The notes under the pieces: generated by a model
The model's database searches: none
Seen by the model: only the letters and a program-made list of their open reading frames with translations
Told to the model about the DNA's origin: nothing
Translations under genes and position numbers: made by a program
Shown here: in pieces, positions 25,315-34,621 of the stretch
Layout: the number at the start of each line of letters is the position of its first letter
Position numbering within the stretch: position 1 is the stretch's first letter
Assembly (NCBI RefSeq): GCF_030546645.1
Contig: NZ_JAUOTO010000006.1
Span: 682,001-746,000, forward strand
Length of the DNA stretch: 64,000 nt
Origin: Flavitalea plasmicola
GTDB lineage: Bacteria > Bacteroidota > Bacteroidia > Chitinophagales > Chitinophagaceae
Reading direction: 5' to 3'

Positions 25315-26743
25315 TGATCAGCAACGTATAAAATTGAATGGCCCGCTGAAGGTCCCTGACGGGTAATCGCTCGTCAATACCATGGTAGCCCTTGCCGTCC
25401 GTGGTAGGACAGAAATTGACCACGCCATTGCTGATAGCCCGGAAATTCCTGGAATCGGTGGCTCCCAGCATGATGAATGGGGTAGGGATGATATCATCTG
25501 CAACAGCGGCAGCGGCATCGGCTACTTTTTTAAATGCATCGGAATGATAGTCCGTCATGGCGGAAGGCTCGGTGGAAAAGTCCCCGGCAATCCTGATCTT
25601 CACCCTTTCGTCACCAATGGACTTACGGATAAATTCTTCTACTTCCTTAATGCTTTCGCCTGGTAATATGCGGGAATTGACAAGGGCCCTGGCCTGAGAG
25701 GGAATTACATTCTCCCGCACGCCGCTCTCCAGGATGGTGGGGACAATAGTAGTGCCGGTCATCGCCCGGCCATCCTTGTCTTCTCCCATCTTGTAGAGAA
25801 CATAGCCTTCGAAAAGCCACAGGTTATTGAGCGCCATTTTCTGAAAAAAATCTTCGGACGACCCGCTGATCCGGGCAAGGAATTCCCGTGTAGGCGGCAG
25901 GATCCGGCGGGGCGTTTTTTCATTCTGTAGTTTGTACAATGCCCTGGAGAGGATATCGATGGCCGTCTCTTTGTCTGGTCTCGAGGAATGCCCGCCTGTC
26001 TTTTCCACCAGCAGCTCAAACGTGGCATAGCCTTTTTCTCCAATGCCGATGAGGGCTACGGGCCGATGAATGTCCGGCAACCGTTCGTACGTGATCTCTC
26101 CGCCTTCGTCCACGACCATCTCTGCATGGACACCTTTTTGCTGCAGCAATTTGACGATAGCGATGGCGCCTTGCCCGGTGGATTCTTCATTATGGCCGAA
26201 GCAGAGCAGGACAGTACGCCGGGGCGTATAGTGCTGCCGTAGCAACGCTTCTACGGCCTCCATGATGGATATCATGCTGCATTTATCATCGACGGCTCCC
26301 CTGCCCCAGACCGTGTCCCTCCGGATCTCTCCGCCAAAGGGTTGTGCTGTCCACAGCTTTGCAGCCGAAGGCTCCACGGGCACCACGTCGTAATGCGCCA
26401 TGAGGATCAGCGGGGCCAATGTGGAGTCTGTCCCTTTCCAGGTATAGACGTAGCTGAAATCGGTTACGATCTCCCGGCTGAGCCGCTGGTGAATAAGAGG
26501 ATAGCCGCTTTGCAAAAAAGACCTGTATTGAAGGAAGACGCCGCTGTCGATACGGGAAGGATCCTGCGGGGACACCGTAGGTATGCGTATGGCCATGCTG
26601 AGATGCGAAATGGCGGAGTCGGGCAAGGCCGTTAAAGACCTGGCCTTGTGTTTGGGCCAGGGTTTGACGTTGAACGTCCGGATAAGGATCCACCCTGCCA
26701 GCAGCAGGACCAGTAAAACCAGTAAAGCACCTAGTTTCTTCAT
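25307..26743 (-). CDS. M20 family zinc peptidase (carboxypeptidase S-like), membrane-anchored
   Basis: 478 residues with an N-terminal hydrophobic anchor (LGALLVLLVLLLAGWILI). Metal ligands are visible in MAHYDVVPV, WGRGAVDDK, GHNEESTGQ, and the C-terminal TTDGKGYHGIDERL. A dimerisation lid domain lies between. M20 enzymes of this type remove C-terminal residues or split dipeptides, here probably in the periplasm. The GNAT gene overlaps its 3' end, and a repeat element separates it from the M20 gene upstream. Confidence 0.9.
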   Translation of the reverse strand: MKKLGALLVLLVLLLAGWILIRTFNVKPWPKHKARSLTALPDSAISHLSMAIRIPTVSPQDPSRIDSGVFLQYRSFLQSGYPLIHQRLSREIVTDFSYVYTWKGTDSTLAPLILMAHYDVVPVEPSAAKLWTAQPFGGEIRRDTVWGRGAVDDKCSMISIMEAVEALLRQHYTPRRTVLLCFGHNEESTGQGAIAIVKLLQQKGVHAEMVVDEGGEITYERLPDIHRPVALIGIGEKGYATFELLVEKTGGHSSRPDKETAIDILSRALYKLQNEKTPRRILPPTREFLARISGSSEDFFQKMALNNLWLFEGYVLYKMGEDKDGRAMTGTTIVPTILESGVRENVIPSQARALVNSRILPGESIKEVEEFIRKSIGDERVKIRIAGDFSTEPSAMTDYHSDAFKKVADAAAAVADDIIPTPFIMLGATDSRNFRAISNGVVNFCPTTDGKGYHGIDERLPVRDLQRAIQFYTLLING

Positions 26744-26762
26744 CTATACTTATTTAAATCCT

Positions 26763-26794
26763 GGCTTGCAGCTTGTAGCTTGCAGCTTGAGGCT
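26763..26794 (-). repeat. Dispersed intergenic repeat, copy 1
   Basis: A GCTTG/CTTGCAG-rich element directly after the stop codon (26793-26795) of the minus-strand M20D gene. A 23-nt stretch (26765-26787) is identical to 59033-59055, and the whole element resembles the inverted half at 59000-59020. It contains internal partial palindromes. It looks like a family of intergenic repeats that follow gene ends. Confidence 0.7.
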
Positions 26795-28229
26795 AATCTC
26801 TGTAATTCAACGCAGGCTTCCGATCTCCTAACAAAGCCTTATATTGATAATCCCCTTTTCCTACCTTAAATTCTTCCTTCGCTCTTTGTATCAATGCGGG
26901 GGTGGTAAAAAGGTCAATGGCGGTCAGCGCCATCGTCTTGGCCGCCACCATCATTCCTTTTGCCCCGATATCCGTCCCTCCGCAAGCTGTTGCCTGCCAG
27001 CTATGGGCCGGAGTGCCCGTGACCCAGGTGGCGGACGACATACCGACAGTAGGAACCGCATAGCTGACATCACCCACATCAGTGGACCCGCCTCCGGCGT
27101 CATTTACTTCTTTCAATGGCTTGACGGTAGCAGCCTCTTCGATGCCGGCTACCTTATACGTAAAAGATGATTGTATCTTTTTCGCAAAAGCCTGCTCTTC
27201 CGGCGAATATGTAACACCTCCTACCAATAAAAGGTTCTGTTGCATAGCTGACGCCAACACCCGGTTGAGCAGCAGATCATGCGTTCCTCCGATGACCTCA
27301 TAGTCCATCGTGGTCTGCGAGCCCAGGGCCGCGCCCTCGCCTGCCTTCACCACCCAGTCGAAAATACGGGCGACCTCTTCTTTTTTCGGGTGGCGGACAT
27401 AGTAATATACCTCGGCAAAGTCGGGCACCACATTGGGTGCCTTGCCTCCATTGGTAATGACATAATGTATCCGGGTTTCCTGTGGAATATGCTCCCGCAT
27501 AAGATTGACCATATAATCCATGGATTCCACGCCGTCCAGGGCGGAGCGCCCTTTATCCGGGCTCATGGCCGCATGAGCCGCCAATCCGTGGAAGCGGAAC
27601 TTGGCCGACTTGTTGGCCAGGGCGCTGGTAAGCGTCACCCGGTTCTCATCACCCGGATGCCAGTGGATGACCACGTCCACATCACTGAAAAGACCTGCCC
27701 GTACCATGTATACTTTACCGGACCCCCCTTCCTCTGCCGGACATCCGTACACACGGATGGTGCCGGTAAGCTTTTTCGAAGCCATCAGCTTTTGGATCTC
27801 GATGCCGGCGGCTACAGATGCCGTACCAAACAGATGATGGCCGCAGCCATGTCCCGCATTTTTACCCGTGATGGGCGACTTTTCCGGGACCGCCTGTTGC
27901 GAAAGTCCCGGGAGCGCATCGAATTCCGCAAGGATACCGATCACAGGACTGCCCGATCCGTAAGTTGCGACAAAGGCGGTGGGAATGTCTGCCACGCCAG
28001 CCTTTACCGTAAAGCCTGCATCGTTGAGGGTCTTTTGCAATAGGGAGGAGCTTTTGACTTCCTTATAGCCCACTTCAGCGTAGTCCCATATCTGCAGGGC
28101 TATCTTTTTGTAGTCGTCATAACGGGATTGCAGGTCGGCCATAGCCCCGGCCTTCAGGGTAGTGTCAATGTCTGCGGCACGGGCAAAAAAATGCACCGTA
28201 AGTAAAATGGACAAATGGAGGAATTTCAT
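26793..28229 (-). CDS. Secreted M20D amidohydrolase (AbgB-like)
   Basis: 478 residues with a signal peptide (MKFLHLSILLTVHFFARAAD). It resembles p-aminobenzoyl-glutamate hydrolase subunit B and IAA-amino-acid hydrolases: EFDALPGLSQ, NAGHGCGHHLFG (with Cys/His metal ligands), YGCPAEEGGSGK and WHPGDEN. M20D enzymes hydrolyse N-acyl or N-aroyl amino acids. No AbgA partner is nearby, so it is probably a homomeric enzyme with a different amide substrate. Followed by repeat copy 1. Confidence 0.88.
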   Translation of the reverse strand: MKFLHLSILLTVHFFARAADIDTTLKAGAMADLQSRYDDYKKIALQIWDYAEVGYKEVKSSSLLQKTLNDAGFTVKAGVADIPTAFVATYGSGSPVIGILAEFDALPGLSQQAVPEKSPITGKNAGHGCGHHLFGTASVAAGIEIQKLMASKKLTGTIRVYGCPAEEGGSGKVYMVRAGLFSDVDVVIHWHPGDENRVTLTSALANKSAKFRFHGLAAHAAMSPDKGRSALDGVESMDYMVNLMREHIPQETRIHYVITNGGKAPNVVPDFAEVYYYVRHPKKEEVARIFDWVVKAGEGAALGSQTTMDYEVIGGTHDLLLNRVLASAMQQNLLLVGGVTYSPEEQAFAKKIQSSFTYKVAGIEEAATVKPLKEVNDAGGGSTDVGDVSYAVPTVGMSSATWVTGTPAHSWQATACGGTDIGAKGMMVAAKTMALTAIDLFTTPALIQRAKEEFKVGKGDYQYKALLGDRKPALNYRD

Positions 28230-28278
28230 AATGCAGTAGCTTGTTACTACAATTTAAGCATTATGTCCTGATTATCCA

Positions 28279-29589
28279 TCAGGCAAACTTTTTCATCACC
28301 TTCTCCATCTCCGCCGCGATCTTATCATTGGAAAGGTTCCCGATGCTCCCCGCATGCGTATGGTGCAGCTGCTGCCTGTGATCAAATCGAAATTCACCTT
28401 TGTCTATCTGGTTGCCCACCTGCCGGTATGCCTCACGGAAAGGGATGCCCTTGTTCACCAATTCATTGACGGCCTCCACGCTGAAAAGATATTTGTATTT
28501 TTCATCCTCCAGGATGCCATCCCTGATCTGGATATTGGACAGCATCAGACGCATCATCTGCAAACAGGCCTTCCCTTCTTCGATGGCAGGAAATAGGATC
28601 TCCTTGGTCAGCTGCAGGTCACGGTGGTAGCCTGATGGAAGATTATTGATCAGGAGGGTCAGCTCATTAGGGGCGGCCTGTATCCTGTTGCACTTTGCCC
28701 GTATCAGCTCGAATACGTCCGGGTTCTTTTTATGCGGCATGATGCTGCTGCCGGTGGTGAGTTCTGAAGGAAAGGAGATGAACCCGAAGTTCTGGTTGAT
28801 ATAAAGACAACAGTCCATGGCCAGCCTGCTCAGGGTGGCGGCAATGGTGGCCAGGCCGGTGGCGACGATCTTTTCCGTCTTGCCACGGCTCATCTGGGCA
28901 TATACGGAATTATAATTCAGCGTGGCAAAATGCAGCAGTCGGGTGGTCAACTCTCTATCCAGCGGAAAGGAGGAGCCATAGCCGGCTCCGCTGCCTAAAG
29001 GATTCTTATTGACGACTTGATAGGCGGCCGCCAGTAATTCCAGGTCATCTACCAGGCTTTCCGCGTAAGCGCCAAACCAGAGCCCAAAAGAGGAGGGCAT
29101 GGCGATCTGTAAATGCGTATAGCCGGGAAGGAGCTTGTCCTTATACTGTTCGCTCAGTCTGATCAGCAGCTCGAAGAGTTCATGCGTCTCTTCCTTCAAT
29201 GCCAGCACCTGTGCCCGCAGGTACAGCTTGATGTCCACCGCTACCTGGTCATTACGGCTCCTGCCGCTGTGGATCTTTTTTCCGGCCTCTCCAATGCGTT
29301 GGGTCAGCATCCATTCCACCTGCGAATGCACGTCCTCGATGTCTTTCTCTATGACGAACTTGCCTTCCCTGATGACAGCTAGGATATTGTTCAGCTCCCG
29401 GTGGATCTGCTCCCGGTCTTCCTTGCTGAGCAGACCGGCGCTTTCCAGCATCTGCGTATGGGCCAGCGAACCCAGTACGTCGTATTCCGCCAGCAGCACG
29501 TCAAATTCCTTATCCCGTCCTACCGTGAAGGTTTCCACCAGCTGAGAGGTGCTCGTGGCTTCTTTACTCCAAAGTTTTTGTCCGCTCAT
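28279..29589 (-). CDS. argH: Argininosuccinate lyase
   Basis: 436 residues from ATG 29589 (MSGQKLWSKEATSTSQLVETF); the frame extends nine codons upstream without similarity. Signature of the fumarase/aspartase superfamily: GSSIMPHKKNPDVFEL, HSGRSRNDQVAVD and GYTHLQIAMPSSFGLW. It splits argininosuccinate into arginine and fumarate, the last step of the pathway. It is the last gene of the arginine operon, 23 bp after argE'. Confidence 0.96.
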   Translation of the reverse strand: MSGQKLWSKEATSTSQLVETFTVGRDKEFDVLLAEYDVLGSLAHTQMLESAGLLSKEDREQIHRELNNILAVIREGKFVIEKDIEDVHSQVEWMLTQRIGEAGKKIHSGRSRNDQVAVDIKLYLRAQVLALKEETHELFELLIRLSEQYKDKLLPGYTHLQIAMPSSFGLWFGAYAESLVDDLELLAAAYQVVNKNPLGSGAGYGSSFPLDRELTTRLLHFATLNYNSVYAQMSRGKTEKIVATGLATIAATLSRLAMDCCLYINQNFGFISFPSELTTGSSIMPHKKNPDVFELIRAKCNRIQAAPNELTLLINNLPSGYHRDLQLTKEILFPAIEEGKACLQMMRLMLSNIQIRDGILEDEKYKYLFSVEAVNELVNKGIPFREAYRQVGNQIDKGEFRFDHRQQLHHTHAGSIGNLSNDKIAAEMEKVMKKFA

Positions 29590-29612
29590 AGTTAACTTAT
29601 TTGTGGCTGCCC

Positions 29613-30686
29613 TCACAATAGGGGCTTCAACAGTTCAATATATGATGTAATACCTTCCTTTATCTCGTCCAGGCGGATATATTCATCGGCAGTATGGCTC
29701 CTGGCCGAATCGCCGGGGCCCGTCTTCAATGTGGGAAAAGGCATAAGGGCCTTGTCGGAAGTCGTGGGGCTGCCATAACATTTTCTTCCTGCCCGCACCC
29801 CGGCCTGCACCACGGGATGCTCCATGGAAATGGAGGATGAGCGCATCCGCAGGCTGCGCGGCTGCACATCGCAGGAGACATGCTCCCGGATGACGCCCAG
29901 TATCTCTTCAAATGTATAGAGTTCATTTACCCTTACATCCACGACGAAATGACAAGTGGAAGGCACCACATTATGCGCCTTGTTATCAGTGTGGATCACG
30001 GTGACGCTGGTTTTCACGGGTCCCAGCAGATCGGACACCTTGGGGAACCGGTAGGTGCGGAACCATTCGATATCAGGCATCGCCTTGTAAATAGCATTCT
30101 CTCCCTCTTCCCGGGCGGCATGCCCCGCTCTGCCCTGAACAGTGCAATCCAGCACCAGTAATCCTTTCTCCGCAACGGCCAGTTGCATCTGCGTAGGCTC
30201 GCCTACGACTCCCCAATCTACTTTTCCCAGATAGGGGATCAGCAGCTCGATACCCTGGTGGCCGGAGATCTCTTCTTCTGCCGTGGCGGCCAGCAGGATA
30301 TTATGTGTCAGGTCCTTTTGCCCATAGAAATAAATAAAAGCCGCGATCAGCGATACCAGGGGGCCCCCGGCATCATTGCTGCCCAATCCATAGAGCTTGC
30401 CATCCTTTTCTATAGGAGAGAAAGGGTCGAGCGTATAGGCTTTGTTTGGCTTGACGGTATCATGGTGGGAATTCAATAATAACGTAGGCTTGGCCGGATC
30501 GAAGAATTTATTTTTCGCCCAGATATTGTTTTGGATTCTTTCCGTGGAAATACCCTTACCCCGGAGAAATTGTTCGAGGAGCGCAGCCGTCTTATCCTCC
30601 TCCTTGCTAAAGGAAGGGATGGCGATCAGTTGCCGCAGCAGGTCGATCGCTTCCGCCTGTAATGTATGGATGGCTGAGTCAAGCAT
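29613..30686 (-). CDS. N-acyl-citrulline/ornithine deacylase (ArgE-like M20 enzyme)
   Basis: 357 residues from ATG 30686 (MLDSAIHTLQAEAIDLLRQL); the open frame extends 34 codons into argB but those are not family-like. Zinc ligands: NSHHDTVKP, GLGSNDAGG, TAEEEISGH, and a C-terminal GPGDSARSHTADEYI. In the Bacteroidetes pathway the deacylase acts after the carbamoyltransferase, releasing citrulline from N-acetyl- or N-succinyl-citrulline. It overlaps argB by 8 bp, which indicates translational coupling. Confidence 0.9.
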   Translation of the reverse strand: MLDSAIHTLQAEAIDLLRQLIAIPSFSKEEDKTAALLEQFLRGKGISTERIQNNIWAKNKFFDPAKPTLLLNSHHDTVKPNKAYTLDPFSPIEKDGKLYGLGSNDAGGPLVSLIAAFIYFYGQKDLTHNILLAATAEEEISGHQGIELLIPYLGKVDWGVVGEPTQMQLAVAEKGLLVLDCTVQGRAGHAAREEGENAIYKAMPDIEWFRTYRFPKVSDLLGPVKTSVTVIHTDNKAHNVVPSTCHFVVDVRVNELYTFEEILGVIREHVSCDVQPRSLRMRSSSISMEHPVVQAGVRAGRKCYGSPTTSDKALMPFPTLKTGPGDSARSHTADEYIRLDEIKEGITSYIELLKPLL

Positions 30687-31461
30687 GTACGATGGTTGTG
30701 CCGGATGTCCCGGTGAGTAATTGGGGCAGCTGTTCTGCCCGCCCGATAATGACTTTTCCCACACCGCTGTTGAGGGCGGCGAAGGCATTGTCCAGTTTAG
30801 GTATCATGCCGGCAAAGATCACCTGCCTATCCTTTAATTGCTGATAATAGGCCGCATCAATACGCCCGATGACAGAATCGTCATCTTCTGCATTCAGCAG
30901 GACACCGCTCTTTTCAAAAGAGTAAACCAGGCTGGTGTCGAAAGTCCTGCACAGGGCCCGGGCTACTTCCTGGGCGATAGTGTCGGCATTGGTATTCAGC
31001 AGCTGTCCATTCCCATCATGGGTGATAGGCGCAAATACGAGCGTCTTGTCCAGCATCAGCAGGCTGGTAAGCAAGCTGGCGTCCACAACGTCCACATCTC
31101 CTACATAGCCGTAATCAATGGTGGGATGCACTCGTTTGTGTGCAAGGATGGCATTGCCGTCCGCACCGGTAAGTCCCATGGCATTGCAGCCTTTCGCCTG
31201 GAGGCTGGCAACGATATTCTTGTTGATGGTGCCGGCATACACCATCGTGACGATCTTCAGGGTCTCGGCATCCGTGATACGGCGTCCATCGACCATCTGC
31301 TGCTGAACGCCCAGACCTGTGGCGACCCGGGTAGCCAGCTTGCCTCCCCCATGCACCAGGATCTTCTTGCCTTTTACAGCCGCAAAAACTTCGAGGAATG
31401 TCTCCAGCCTGGCCTCGTCGTCAATGATATTACCACCTATCTTGATGATGGAAAGTTGCAT
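30679..31461 (-). CDS. argB: N-acetylglutamate (N-acylglutamate) kinase
   Basis: 260 residues of the amino acid kinase family: IIKIGGNIID at the start, ILVHGGGKLATRVATGLG, GLTGADGNAI and NINTDT-like NTNADTIAQEVA. It phosphorylates the gamma-carboxylate of N-acylglutamate. Given the carbamoyltransferase next door, the natural acyl group may be succinyl (inference). Three bp separate it from argF'. Confidence 0.94.
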   Translation of the reverse strand: MQLSIIKIGGNIIDDEARLETFLEVFAAVKGKKILVHGGGKLATRVATGLGVQQQMVDGRRITDAETLKIVTMVYAGTINKNIVASLQAKGCNAMGLTGADGNAILAHKRVHPTIDYGYVGDVDVVDASLLTSLLMLDKTLVFAPITHDGNGQLLNTNADTIAQEVARALCRTFDTSLVYSFEKSGVLLNAEDDDSVIGRIDAAYYQQLKDRQVIFAGMIPKLDNAFAALNSGVGKVIIGRAEQLPQLLTGTSGTTIVHA

Positions 31462-31464
31462 GAT

Positions 31465-32427
31465 CTATTTTTTTAGTAGCTCCGCCAGGACTGCCTGTGC
31501 GGCCCATACCCGGTTGGAAGCTTCCTGCGTCACAATGCTGGAAGGACTGTCCAATATCTCGTCGCTGAGCTCTACGTTACGCCGCACCGGCAGGCAATGC
31601 ATCACTTTCGCGTTGTTGGTCTGCCGGAGCTTTTCCTGTGTCAGCATCCATTCCGGGTCATTGCAATAGATCTTGCCGTAGTCGGAAAAGGTGCTCCAGT
31701 TCTTTACATAGATAAAGTCAGCGTCTTTCAATGCTTCATCCTGGTCATGGGTGATCGTAGCGCCTTTCGTAAATTGCTCATCCAGCTCATAATCCTCGGG
31801 ATGCGTGATGACGAAGTCGGCTTGTCCCCAGGCATTCACCCATTGGGAAAAGCTGTTCGCTACGGCCTGGGGCAGTGCTTTAACATGCGGCGCCCATGTA
31901 AGGACGATCTTGGGACGGCGGATGGCAACCCGGGGAAACCCAAGCGTTTCATTGATGGTGATGAGATCCGTAAGACTCTGCAGTGGGTGCAGGGTAGAGC
32001 TTTCCAGGCTGACCACCGGGATGCCGGAATATTTTACGAATTGATTGATATAAAGCTCACTGTAATCCTCTTCCTTGTTCTTAAGCCCTGGGAAGGTCCG
32101 GATACAGAGAATATCAAAATAATTTCCCATGATGGGAGCCGCGTCTTTTACGTGCTCCACCTTATTCCCGCTCATGATGGCCTCTTCCTCGAACTCCAGG
32201 GCCCAGCCCTCCTTGTCCACGTTGAAGACAATGGCTTCGGCACCCAGGTTCTGCGCGGCTATTTGCGTACTGAGACGGGTACGCATCGAGGGGTTGAGGA
32301 ACAACATACCTATTCTCTTGTCGGTCCCCAGCTTTTTATCCTTCAATGGATCCGCCTTGTAGGACAGGGCCGTCTGTACCAGGCTGTCAATGTTCTTTAC
32401 ATCATGCGCAGAGAGAAAATTCTTCAT
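31465..32427 (-). CDS. N-acylornithine carbamoyltransferase, probably N-succinyl-specific
   Basis: 320 residues of the aspartate/ornithine carbamoyltransferase fold in its Bacteroidetes/Xanthomonas branch: FLNPSMRTRLSTQ (carbamoyl phosphate loop), HPLQSLTD, WAPHVKALPQAV and MHCLPVRRNVEL. The family acts on N-acetyl-ornithine (Xanthomonas) or N-succinyl-ornithine (Bacteroides fragilis). The specificity residue is Glu92 in the former and Pro90 in the latter; here it is Val90 (NKVEH). Non-Glu residues at this place are reported to favour succinyl-ornithine, so I infer the succinyl route. Confidence 0.93.
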   Translation of the reverse strand: MKNFLSAHDVKNIDSLVQTALSYKADPLKDKKLGTDKRIGMLFLNPSMRTRLSTQIAAQNLGAEAIVFNVDKEGWALEFEEEAIMSGNKVEHVKDAAPIMGNYFDILCIRTFPGLKNKEEDYSELYINQFVKYSGIPVVSLESSTLHPLQSLTDLITINETLGFPRVAIRRPKIVLTWAPHVKALPQAVANSFSQWVNAWGQADFVITHPEDYELDEQFTKGATITHDQDEALKDADFIYVKNWSTFSDYGKIYCNDPEWMLTQEKLRQTNNAKVMHCLPVRRNVELSDEILDSPSSIVTQEASNRVWAAQAVLAELLKK

Positions 32428-32451
32428 TATTACTTCTGATATTTGAAATGA

Positions 32452-33612
32452 TCAATTCGCGGATTTAACGGTCCCTTGCAGGGCATGGATCTCTTCCTCA
32501 AGCGCTTCCAGGAAAGCATCGGCATCCTTCTTTCTCAATGCCAGGGAAGGCAGCAGGCGGATCGTATTTGGCTTGGCCTCCCCCGTGAAGATACGCTGAT
32601 TGAACAACAGGTTCTTCCGCAGCTCCTTCCATTGTTCCGGAACATCGAATCCGATCATCAATCCCTTGCCCCTGACATTTTGGAGTCCCGGAACTTTCTT
32701 CAGCTGCCCGATCAGGTAGCCGCCCACCTCGACGGCATTGGCCATCAATCCTTCTTTTTCGATGACCTCCAGCACAGCCAGCGCTGCGGCGCAAGCCAGG
32801 TGGTTACCCCCGAATGTCGTGCCCAGCATGCCATGCTTTGCATGGAGATGAGGGGCGATGATGATACCCGCTACAGGAAAGCCATTGCCCATTCCTTTGG
32901 CCATGGTATAGATGTCTGCATCTACTCCGGCATGGTCATGGGAGAAGAATTTCCCGCTGCGCCCATATCCGCATTGCACGCTGTCCGCGATGAATACCGC
33001 GCCATATTGCTTGCACAGCTTGCTGATCTTTTGCAGAAAGGCGGCGGAAGCTTCCTGTATGCCGCCCACACCTTGTATCCCTTCGATGATGACCGAAGAG
33101 ATCTCTTCTCCCCTGGATGCAAAACAGGCTTCGAGGGCCGCTTCATCGTTAAAAGGAAGGAAAATGACATTGTCCGTCTGGTTGACTGGCGCCACGATGG
33201 ATGGATTGTCCGTTACGGCGACGGCCAGGGAAGTACGTCCATGGAAAGATTTCGTGAAAGCCACGATCTTCTTCCGGCCATTGTGAAAGGATGCCAGCTT
33301 CAGCGCATTTTCATTGGCTTCAGCTCCCGAGTTGCAAAGGAAGAGCTGATAGTCTTCCCTGCCGGAGATCTTACCCAATTTGGCTGCCAGCTCCTGCTGC
33401 AGCGGAATGCGGATGGAATTGGAATAGAACCCCACCTTATTCAGCTGGTCGGTGAGACGGTTGACATAATGGGGATGGGTATGGCCGATGGATATTACAG
33501 CATGGCCGCCATAAAGATCAAGGTACTGTTGTCCTTCATCGTCCCATACATAAGAGCCCTTGGCTTTTACGATGGTGATGTCATTGAGGGGATAGACGTC
33601 AAATAAGTTCAT
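32452..33612 (-). CDS. argD: Acetylornithine/succinylornithine aminotransferase
   Basis: 386 residues, class III PLP aminotransferase: SNSIRIPLQQELAAKLG, LCNSGAEANENALKLA, ADSVQCGYGRSGKFF and the PLP lysine region YTMAKGMGNGFPVAG. It converts N-acyl-glutamate semialdehyde to N-acyl-ornithine with glutamate as donor. Gap to argC is 10 bp and to argF' 24 bp, all on the same strand. Confidence 0.94.
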   Translation of the reverse strand: MNLFDVYPLNDITIVKAKGSYVWDDEGQQYLDLYGGHAVISIGHTHPHYVNRLTDQLNKVGFYSNSIRIPLQQELAAKLGKISGREDYQLFLCNSGAEANENALKLASFHNGRKKIVAFTKSFHGRTSLAVAVTDNPSIVAPVNQTDNVIFLPFNDEAALEACFASRGEEISSVIIEGIQGVGGIQEASAAFLQKISKLCKQYGAVFIADSVQCGYGRSGKFFSHDHAGVDADIYTMAKGMGNGFPVAGIIIAPHLHAKHGMLGTTFGGNHLACAAALAVLEVIEKEGLMANAVEVGGYLIGQLKKVPGLQNVRGKGLMIGFDVPEQWKELRKNLLFNQRIFTGEAKPNTIRLLPSLALRKKDADAFLEALEEEIHALQGTVKSAN

Positions 33613-33622
33613 AATAAGTTTT

Positions 33623-34621
33623 TTAAAAAGCGTTTGCTTTCAATTGCAAGCCGGCCGTCTCATCGAGCCCAAACAACAAATTCATATTCTGTACGGCCTG
33701 GCCAGAAGCCCCTTTCGTCAGATTGTCGATGACCGAATGAACCACCAGCTGGGAGCCTTGCTGCTCCAGCTGGATCAGGCATTTGTTGGTATTGACCACC
33801 TGCTTGAGCGAGATGGGCTGTCTGCTGACGATCGTGAAGGGATGGCCCTGGTAAAATTGCTCATAAAGGGCAATGATCTCTTCCGGTCGTCGCCCGACCC
33901 GGAGTTGGGAGGAGACGAAGATGCCCCGGGTAAAGTCTCCGCGCCAGGGAACGAAATGAATGGATGCATCTCCCCCTCCCGCCTGCTGCAGGGATTGACC
34001 TACTTCTTTCAGATGCTGGTGCGTCAGGGTCTTATATGCCTGGATATTGTTCGCCCGCCAGGAGAAGTGAGAGGTGGCCGAAAGACCTTGCCCGGCGCCA
34101 GTAGACCCCGTAATACCCGTGGTATATATGTCGTTCAGCAGTCCGGCCTTGGCCAGGGGCAGCAGCCCCAGTTGAAGGGCCGTTGCAAAACAGCCCGGAT
34201 TGGCGACGTGACGCGCCGTCCGAATGGCTTCCCTGTTCAGCTCCGGCAGTCCGTAGATCACGGTTTGCCCGTCCAGCAGTGGGCCGCCCAGCCTGTAATC
34301 CTGCGAAAGATCTATGATCTTTACACCGCCCTTCACCGGCGAATTTTCTTCGATGAATTTTTTTGCTTCGCCATGCCCAAGACAGAGGAAGAGAACATCG
34401 ACGTCATAGCTCCATTCGGAATCGAACTTTTTGTCCGTTTCGCCGATAAGGTCCTCATGCACGGCATAAAGCGCTTTCCCCGCATTGCTCTTGCTGTGCA
34501 CAAAACGGATGTCAACGTTGGGATGCCGGAGCAATATCCGGAGCATCTCCCCGCCGGTGTACCCCGCACCACCGATGATGCCCGCCTTTATGGTCTTGTT
34601 ATTTCCGGTGGCGGTGCTCAT
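33623..34621 (-). CDS. argC: N-acetyl-gamma-glutamyl-phosphate reductase
   Basis: 332 residues. NADP-binding start AGIIGGAGYTGGEMLRIL, catalytic cysteine motif HVANPGCFATALQLGLLPL, and GITGSTGAGQGLSATSHFSW. It reduces N-acyl-glutamyl phosphate to the semialdehyde. Its ATG overlaps the argG stop by 4 bp (ATGA). Confidence 0.95.
   Translation of the reverse strand: MSTATGNNKTIKAGIIGGAGYTGGEMLRILLRHPNVDIRFVHSKSNAGKALYAVHEDLIGETDKKFDSEWSYDVDVLFLCLGHGEAKKFIEENSPVKGGVKIIDLSQDYRLGGPLLDGQTVIYGLPELNREAIRTARHVANPGCFATALQLGLLPLAKAGLLNDIYTTGITGSTGAGQGLSATSHFSWRANNIQAYKTLTHQHLKEVGQSLQQAGGGDASIHFVPWRGDFTRGIFVSSQLRVGRRPEEIIALYEQFYQGHPFTIVSRQPISLKQVVNTNKCLIQLEQQGSQLVVHSVIDNLTKGASGQAVQNMNLLFGLDETAGLQLKANAF

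Noticed and set aside
26763..26794. CRISPR array or insertion-sequence end
   Set aside because: The repeats are few, short and not regularly spaced, and no transposase or cas gene is present. No CRISPR array was seen anywhere in the window.
32476..33606. A 376-codon plus-strand open frame opposite argD, and a similar one at 33644-34645 opposite argC
   Set aside because: Long antisense frames are expected in genes of this base composition; the minus-strand genes are certain and the antisense products show no family features.
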